9,787 nt of DNA. Origin: Deltaproteobacteria bacterium. Its GTDB lineage: Bacteria > Desulfobacterota > Desulfobacteria > Desulfobacterales > JAUVVS01. Within the stretch, counting starts at the first letter, position 1. Each line of letters begins with the position of its first letter. The notes beneath the pieces were generated by a model. It made no database searches. It worked only from the letters and a program-made list of their open reading frames with translations, and was not told the DNA's origin. Shown here in pieces: positions 5,721 to 9,787 of this stretch. Made by a program: the position numbers and the translations under genes. Where the stretch lies: the NCBI GenBank assembly GCA_030604545.1, contig JAUVVS010000041.1, forward strand, positions 1-9,787, given 5' to 3'.

Positions 5721-8333
5721 ATGAAAAATATTTCTGAACATCCCTCAAAGATGCTTCTACAAAAGAGAATTGAGCTTATTTCGAGCTTATTAAAAGAGAA
5801 ATCGCCTGCTTTTTTGGAACAGCACGCAGGGATTTTGGACGATTATTTCCATGAAAGTTTTAAAAGAAGTATAGTCAACCCCCGGATTGACATAGATAAG
5901 AATCCGTATGCTATTATTGCCCTGGGTGGCTATGGAAGAAAAGAGCAGTGTGTACATTCTGATATAGATCTTCTTTTTCTTTTTAAAAAAAGTATCTCGG
6001 ACAAAGTCGAAGATCTCATTCAGGAAATTGTTTATCCTTTATGGGATATAGGTCTTGAAGTCGGTTATGCCACCCGATCAATGGATGAGTGTGTTAGCTT
6101 TGCAGATAAGAACTTCTATGTACTGACCCCCCTTTTAGATGCCCGTTTTATTTGCGGTTCGCCTTCCATATATTCAGAACTCATGGAGCAACTGCGGGAA
6201 AAAATCATTTATAGGCAGTCCAAAAAAATAATTAGCTGGCTCATTGAGAGTAATAAGGAGCGTCACAGCCATTTTGGAGATTCTACGTATCTTCTGCAAC
6301 CAAACCTAAAGGAAGGACAGGGTGGTTTAAGAGACTACCATACTATGCTTTGGATTGGACGGATAGATTTTAATCTTAAACAATTCAGGGATCTCGAATA
6401 TTACGGCCGCCTCTCACATGCCGAGTTTCAAGCTTTAATAAAGGCGCTTTCATTTATCTGGCACGTAAGAAATTGCCTTCATCAAATGGCCGGAAGAAAA
6501 TGCGATCAACTATATTTCGAATACCAGACCGAACTGGCAAAAACCCTAAAGTTTAAAAGAACAAACGGGCAGGAGCCGGTTGAAACATTTTTGGGAGAGC
6601 TTCATGCCCGGATGGAATTTATAAAACAGCAGCATCTGATGTTTCTCGAACAGGGGTATTTAAAAAAGCCAAAGCGTAAATCAAAGCGATTAAAATATAA
6701 AAAAGATGAAGGCTTGAAAGTTAAGAAAGGTATGTTGAGATTTCGTTCTCTCGAATCGGTTTTAGATTCTCCAAAGCTTATTATAAAAATATTCGAAGAA
6801 AGTGCCCGTCTGAAAATCCCCTTAAGCGCTGAGGCTAAACGAATAGTTAATGAATTCGGCAACCTTGTTGACGATAAGTTTAGAACTTCCACCTATGTTG
6901 TTAAATCCTTTGAACGCATCTTATCGGCGCCTGTTCAAACATTTAATGTGCTAAAGGAAATGTTAAGTACAGGTTTTCTGGAACGATTCATCCCTGAAAT
7001 AAAAGGAATCATTAACCGGATCCAGTATGATGAGTATCATCTTTATCCTGTGGACATGCATTTATTGCGGACGGTTCAGACAATTAAGAATTTCGCGGAA
7101 GCTGAAAATAATACTTATGATCCCCTATACCGCAATTTGCATAATGAACTCAAACATCGGAAACTGTTACTCTGGGCGGCTTTTCTTCATGATATAGGAA
7201 AAGGAGACCCTGGGAAAAGTCATTCAGAAAGGGGCGCCAAAATTGCTAAAACCTTACTTTCAGCAAAAGGTTTAAAACCCAAAGAAATAGAAACGATATC
7301 TTTTCTGATCAAGGAGCATCTTCTATTGGTCAAAACTGCAACACGCCGTGATATTCATGATGAGGAAACTGCAATTTTCTGCGCCAGGAAGATTAAGGAT
7401 GTTGAACGCCTGAAAATGCTCTACCTTCTGACAATTGCAGATTCCATGGCAACGGGGCCTAAGGCGTGGAATGACTGGATTTCAACCCTCTTAAGAGACC
7501 TATTTCTTAAAGTTCTGAGCATTTTGGAAAAGGGAGAACTGGCAACCCGTGAAGCAGTTGAAATTGTTGAAAAGAAAAGAGAGGAAGTTTTACGATCGAC
7601 TCATTTGCCGCATAGAAGAGAGAGCCTTGAATCACTTTTTAACGTCATGTCGCCACGATATTTGCTTTTCACGTCGACAAACGAATTATTAAAAGATATT
7701 AAATTATACAATAGTCTTGAAAACAAAGAATTTGCCTGGAACATAACCAAAGCTTCCGATAGAAATACTAGAACTGTTAAAATATGTGCTAAAGATCGCC
7801 CCGGACTCTTTTCAAAAATCGCAGGAACTTTCACTTTAAATAACATAGACATCCTCGATGCACAGATATTCACCTGGCGAAATAACATTGCTCTTGATAT
7901 TTTTGAGGTGAAACCGCCTTTGGATAAATTATTTGAAGATGAAAGATGGGAAAAAGTCGAAAAGAATCTTAAATCTGCTTTATTGGGCCAGTTAGATCTT
8001 GCATCAGAACTTTACGCAAAGATGTCTGCATACCGATCAATCAAACCCAAGACTTTAAAAATGCCAAATAGAATCGTAGTGGATAATACAACTTCCAGTT
8101 TTTTTACTATAGTTGAGGTTTTTACATACGACTTTCCTGGGTTGCTTTTTAGCATTACAGATGCACTTTTCAGATGCAAACTCGACATTTGGATCGCTAA
8201 AATTTCAACGAAGATTGATCAGGTCGTAGATGTTTTTTATGTCAGGGATTTTGACGGACAAAAAGTTGACTCTCCTGAGCAGGAAGAGGCAATAAATATT
8301 GCTATAAAAGAAATACTTCCCAAAATCAGTTGA
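5721..8333 (+). CDS. glnD: Bifunctional PII uridylyltransferase / uridylyl-removing enzyme GlnD
   Basis: GlnD is the cytoplasmic glutamine sensor that adds UMP to PII at low glutamine and removes it at high glutamine. The 870-residue protein has all four expected parts. The nucleotidyltransferase domain shows GGYGR (69-73) and the metal-binding SDIDLLFL, with D81 and D83; LKEGQGGLRD (196-205) is also typical. A central HD phosphohydrolase domain has H440, HDIGKG (H490, D491), H501 and EH (H533). Two C-terminal ACT domains begin near 684 (KDRPGLFSKIAGTF) and 796 (YDFPGLLFSITDAL). Both activities therefore look intact. Residues 314-336 form an unusually basic linker before the HD part. The ATG at 5721 lacks a clear ribosome-binding site; a later ATG at codon 11 is no better supported. 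glnB lies 236 bases downstream on the same strand and is the natural substrate. Confidence 0.97.
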   Translation: MKNISEHPSKMLLQKRIELISSLLKEKSPAFLEQHAGILDDYFHESFKRSIVNPRIDIDKNPYAIIALGGYGRKEQCVHSDIDLLFLFKKSISDKVEDLIQEIVYPLWDIGLEVGYATRSMDECVSFADKNFYVLTPLLDARFICGSPSIYSELMEQLREKIIYRQSKKIISWLIESNKERHSHFGDSTYLLQPNLKEGQGGLRDYHTMLWIGRIDFNLKQFRDLEYYGRLSHAEFQALIKALSFIWHVRNCLHQMAGRKCDQLYFEYQTELAKTLKFKRTNGQEPVETFLGELHARMEFIKQQHLMFLEQGYLKKPKRKSKRLKYKKDEGLKVKKGMLRFRSLESVLDSPKLIIKIFEESARLKIPLSAEAKRIVNEFGNLVDDKFRTSTYVVKSFERILSAPVQTFNVLKEMLSTGFLERFIPEIKGIINRIQYDEYHLYPVDMHLLRTVQTIKNFAEAENNTYDPLYRNLHNELKHRKLLLWAAFLHDIGKGDPGKSHSERGAKIAKTLLSAKGLKPKEIETISFLIKEHLLLVKTATRRDIHDEETAIFCARKIKDVERLKMLYLLTIADSMATGPKAWNDWISTLLRDLFLKVLSILEKGELATREAVEIVEKKREEVLRSTHLPHRRESLESLFNVMSPRYLLFTSTNELLKDIKLYNSLENKEFAWNITKASDRNTRTVKICAKDRPGLFSKIAGTFTLNNIDILDAQIFTWRNNIALDIFEVKPPLDKLFEDERWEKVEKNLKSALLGQLDLASELYAKMSAYRSIKPKTLKMPNRIVVDNTTSSFFTIVEVFTYDFPGLLFSITDALFRCKLDIWIAKISTKIDQVVDVFYVRDFDGQKVDSPEQEEAINIAIKEILPKIS

Positions 8334-8344
8334 ACTAATATTTA

Positions 8345-8490
8345 TGAATTCGTAAAAAGTCGAATTCATCAAGTTTTAGGTTTAAAGTGTTAGGTTTGAA
8401 GTTATGGTATTACAATTATTTACAGATACTTAAAACTTAAAACCTTAAACTTAAAACGTTCGTAAAAGAAAATTTTTTACTTTTTACGAA
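8345..8490. repeat. Nested palindromic element between glnD and glnB
   Basis: Outer arms TTCGTAAAAAGT (8349-8360) and ACTTTTTACGAA (8479-8490) pair perfectly over 12 bases. Inside, 8373-8402 and 8428-8457 are complementary at 25 of 30 positions, with two more as G-T pairs. The left inner arm is itself two 14-base tandem units (8375-8388 and 8389-8402, 12 of 14 identical). A local hairpin, TGAATTCG (8345-8352) with CGAATTCA (8361-8368), sits 11 bases after the glnD stop. The whole looks like a mobile-type palindromic repeat without coding capacity. It may reduce readthrough from glnD into glnB, but there is no classical T-run terminator. Confidence 0.75.
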
Positions 8491-8555
8491 ACCATCAAAA
8501 TTAATATCTTAAATATATCTCTATCTGTGAAAATCAGTGTCCCAATTTAAAGAAC

Positions 8556-8561
8556 AAGGAG
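8556..8561 (+). promoter_or_regulatory. Ribosome-binding site deciding the glnB start
   Basis: AAGGAG with an 8-base spacer to the ATG at 8570. A GTG at 8537 is in frame but would add 11 residues not found in PII proteins and would place this site inside the gene. Confidence 0.85.
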
Positions 8562-8569
8562 AAATAAAA

Positions 8570-8908
8570 ATGAAGAAAATCGAGGCGATCATCAAGCCCT
8601 TTAAGCTGGATGATGTAAAAGAAGCTTTAAATGAGATCGGCATCCAGGGGATGACAATCTCCGAAGTAAAGGGATATGGCCGACAGAAGGGCCATATGGA
8701 GATATACCGCGGAGCTGAATATGTGGTCGACTTCATACCCAAAATCAAGATCGAAATAGTTGTCGAATCAGAAAGGGCAGATCAAGTAGTGGACAAAATC
8801 CAAGAGTCTGCAAACACCGGAAAAATAGGTGATGGAAAGATTTTTGTTCTTTCAATTGAACAGGCAATACGGGTACGCACCGGAGAGAAAGGTAAGGATG
8901 CAATATAA
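8570..8908 (+). CDS. glnB: Nitrogen regulatory protein PII
   Basis: This is a cytoplasmic trimeric signal protein that binds ATP/ADP and 2-oxoglutarate and reports nitrogen and carbon status to partners. The protein is exactly the standard 112 residues. The T-loop (about 37-55) contains RGAEYVVDF with Tyr51, the uridylylation site, which matches the adjacent glnD. The B-loop TGKIGDGKIFV (83-93) and C-terminal R101 and R103 for nucleotide binding are present. The start is the ATG after AAGGAG. Usual neighbours amtB and glnA are absent from the window, so whether it acts on an ammonium channel or on glutamine synthetase here is unknown; GlnK is an alternative name. No TGGC core of a sigma54 promoter occurs in the 236 bases upstream, so nitrogen-inducible NtrC/sigma54 control from this interval is not supported. 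Confidence 0.96.
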   Translation: MKKIEAIIKPFKLDDVKEALNEIGIQGMTISEVKGYGRQKGHMEIYRGAEYVVDFIPKIKIEIVVESERADQVVDKIQESANTGKIGDGKIFVLSIEQAIRVRTGEKGKDAI

Positions 8909-8934
8909 AATACACCTCTGTTTCAGCTATTCGA

Positions 8935-8945
8935 GGTATGATACC
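8935..8945. repeat. Small palindrome GGTATGATACC after glnB
   Basis: An 11-base palindrome 27 bases after the glnB stop. Its left half overlaps a second possible stem, ACCTC (8914-8918) with GAGGT (8933-8937). No T-run follows, so it is not called a terminator. Confidence 0.3.
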
Positions 8946-8984
8946 GTTTGTCCATAAGAGACATGTTTTTACTATATTTTATAC

Positions 8985-9013
8985 TTGACATGAATTTATA
9001 AGTCGTTTATAGA
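8985..9013 (+). promoter_or_regulatory. Sigma70-type promoter for the RsbRD_N-like gene
   Basis: A perfect -35 TTGACA (8985-8990), a 17-base spacer and a -10 TATAGA (9008-9013, 4 of 6) lie upstream of the 9124 gene. Initiation near 9020 would give a leader of about 100 bases. It is the best promoter match among the intergenic regions and suggests that this gene is transcribed independently of glnB. Confidence 0.6.
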
Positions 9014-9026
9014 CTCCCCACAAAAT

Positions 9027-9060
9027 GAGGTTGTTTTTACCTTTCCCAAAGAACAACTTT
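9027..9060 (+). promoter_or_regulatory. Leader hairpin upstream of the RsbRD_N-like gene
   Basis: GTTGTT (9030-9035) pairs with AACAAC (9052-9057). The stem extends through A-T and G-T pairs to 9027-9038 with 9049-9060, around a 10-base loop. It would lie early in the transcript from the 8985 promoter. It may be only structural; a short T-run at its 3' side could make it a weak attenuator. Confidence 0.3.
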
Positions 9061-9123
9061 TCGACAAACATCAAAGAGTTAAGTTTGATTTAATTCATAG
9101 GCTTCACTTGAAGAGACCTTAGC

Positions 9124-9660
9124 ATGAGTCTGGAGAGTTTACTAGCACAAAGAAAAAAAAATATTGTTAGAAAATGGTTTGATCTGGTGGTTGAGACCTA
9201 TCCTGAAGATACATTAAAATTTCTAAAGAGCCAGAAGGATCCATTTGCCAATCCTGTCGGAAACACAACAATACGAGGCCTGAGGGCTTTGTTTGACGAA
9301 CTCCTTTCTGAAATGAATTACGAAACCGTAACAACCTTTCTCGATCCTATAATCAGAATTAGAGCTGTTCAAGATTTTTCTCCATCACAGGCCACGGGAT
9401 TTGTTCTCTCTTTGAAAAAGATTATCAGAGAAAATATAGAAAATGAGATCTACGAAAATCAAATGATAAACAACTTGCTTCAATTGGAATCAAAAATAGA
9501 TGAGCTCAGCCTGATTGCCTTTAACATCTATATGAAATGCAGGGAAAAGATTTACCAGCTAAAGGCAAACGAAGCAGGCAAAAGAACTTTCAGTGCATTT
9601 AAGCGGGCCGGTTTGATTGCTGAAATTCCAGAGGATGAAACGGATCTCAATAACCTATAG
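9124..9660 (+). CDS. RsbRD N-terminal-domain protein (stand-alone)
   Basis: A 178-residue soluble, mainly helical protein without signal peptide or membrane segment. The start (SLESLLAQRKKNIVRKWFDLVVETYP) and the FxNPVGxTxxxGxxxLFDEL-like stretch at about 41-60 resemble the RsbRD N-terminal domain seen at the front of RsbR-type stressosome proteins. Here there is no STAS domain, so it is a free sensor-like domain whose partner and signal are unknown. In Desulfobacterota such proteins, as I recall, often precede the dsrMKJOP membrane complex genes; that gene would lie beyond the window and cannot be confirmed. The ATG at 9124 has a weak AAGAG site 8 bases upstream (9111-9115) and its own sigma70-like promoter. 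The C-terminus (about 155-178) is acidic and probably disordered. A palindromic element begins 3 bases after the stop. Confidence 0.75.
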   Translation: MSLESLLAQRKKNIVRKWFDLVVETYPEDTLKFLKSQKDPFANPVGNTTIRGLRALFDELLSEMNYETVTTFLDPIIRIRAVQDFSPSQATGFVLSLKKIIRENIENEIYENQMINNLLQLESKIDELSLIAFNIYMKCREKIYQLKANEAGKRTFSAFKRAGLIAEIPEDETDLNNL

Positions 9661-9663
9661 TAT

Positions 9664-9787
9664 GAGACCTTTGCAAAACGCCCCCTTTTGCCCAATTTCT
9701 GTGTCAGGCTCAAATTTTAATCCTCAAAATACTCAATGTATTCCTGTGGTTAAAATTTTCGCCTTCCTTGAACTTGAACAAAATTGA
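9664..9787. repeat. Palindromic element, incomplete at the right edge
   Basis: The core AATAC-TCAAT-GTATT (9728-9742) is centred on 9735. AAATTTTAA (9712-9720) pairs with TTAAAATTT (9750-9758) about the same centre, and weaker pairing continues outward to TTTTG (9686-9690) with CAAAA (9779-9783). GCAAAA (9673-9678) and TTTTGC (9686-9691) form a further local stem. The left boundary near 9664 (GAGACC) is a guess and the right boundary is outside the window. It has no coding capacity. It shares blocks with the element at 2965-3107. Confidence 0.6.

Noticed and set aside
5710..5724. Four-codon frame ATG TTA CGA ACA TGA overlapping the glnD start (ATGA)
   Set aside because: It has the geometry of translational coupling, but with no ribosome-binding site and only four codons it is most likely chance.
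8334..8569. Possible sigma54 promoter for glnB
   Set aside because: Expected for some PII genes, but no TGGC core occurs on the plus strand in this interval.
8537..8569. Longer glnB starting at GTG 8537
   Set aside because: The 11 extra residues are not part of PII proteins, and AAGGAG is correctly spaced for the ATG at 8570.
8521..8748. Open frame on the minus strand opposite glnB
   Set aside because: Fully antisense to the PII gene and without family features.
8909..8945. Terminator after glnB
   Set aside because: Short competing stems are present, but none is followed by a T-run.

Overview
The window looks like part of an AT-rich chromosome of an anaerobic, probably sulfate-reducing Desulfobacterota (Desulfobacterales-type) bacterium. 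The reasons are [NiFe]-hydrogenase maturation genes (hypD, hypE), a lipoprotein-type ApbE, the GlnD/PII nitrogen pair, a free-standing RsbRD N-terminal-domain protein of the kind I associate with dsr gene neighbourhoods, and large palindromic elements between genes. This assignment is an inference; no rRNA or other decisive marker is present.

Minus strand, read right to left from 5300 to 1: hypD and hypE (88-base gap) encode two core enzymes that build the Fe(CN)2CO centre of [NiFe] hydrogenases. A roughly 360-base gap follows, holding a 143-base palindrome that starts on the last base of the hypE stop codon. Then comes a compact cluster, apbE-rimO-polyprenyl diphosphate synthase. apbE and rimO abut with no gap, and rimO overlaps the prenyl synthase by ATGA, so the three are probably translationally coupled. 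The prenyl synthase runs off the left edge.

Plus strand, from 5721 to the right end: glnD (bifunctional uridylyltransferase/uridylyl-removing enzyme) and glnB (its PII target, with Tyr51 intact) form a nitrogen-sensing pair. They are separated by 236 bases holding a second large palindrome. A sigma70-like promoter at 8985-9013 then precedes an RsbRD_N-type protein (9124-9660). A third, incomplete palindromic element starts right after its stop and runs off the window.

The most interesting non-coding region is the divergent hypD-glnD intergenic stretch (5301-5720). On the glnD strand it holds a chain of mutually exclusive hairpins ending in a terminator-like hairpin plus T-run. A possible 10-codon leader peptide containing three arginines ends with tandem stops at the base of the first switching hairpin. 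This is the layout of a transcription attenuator, but it was found by eye only and needs comparative testing. No tRNA, rRNA, CRISPR array or transposase gene was found.
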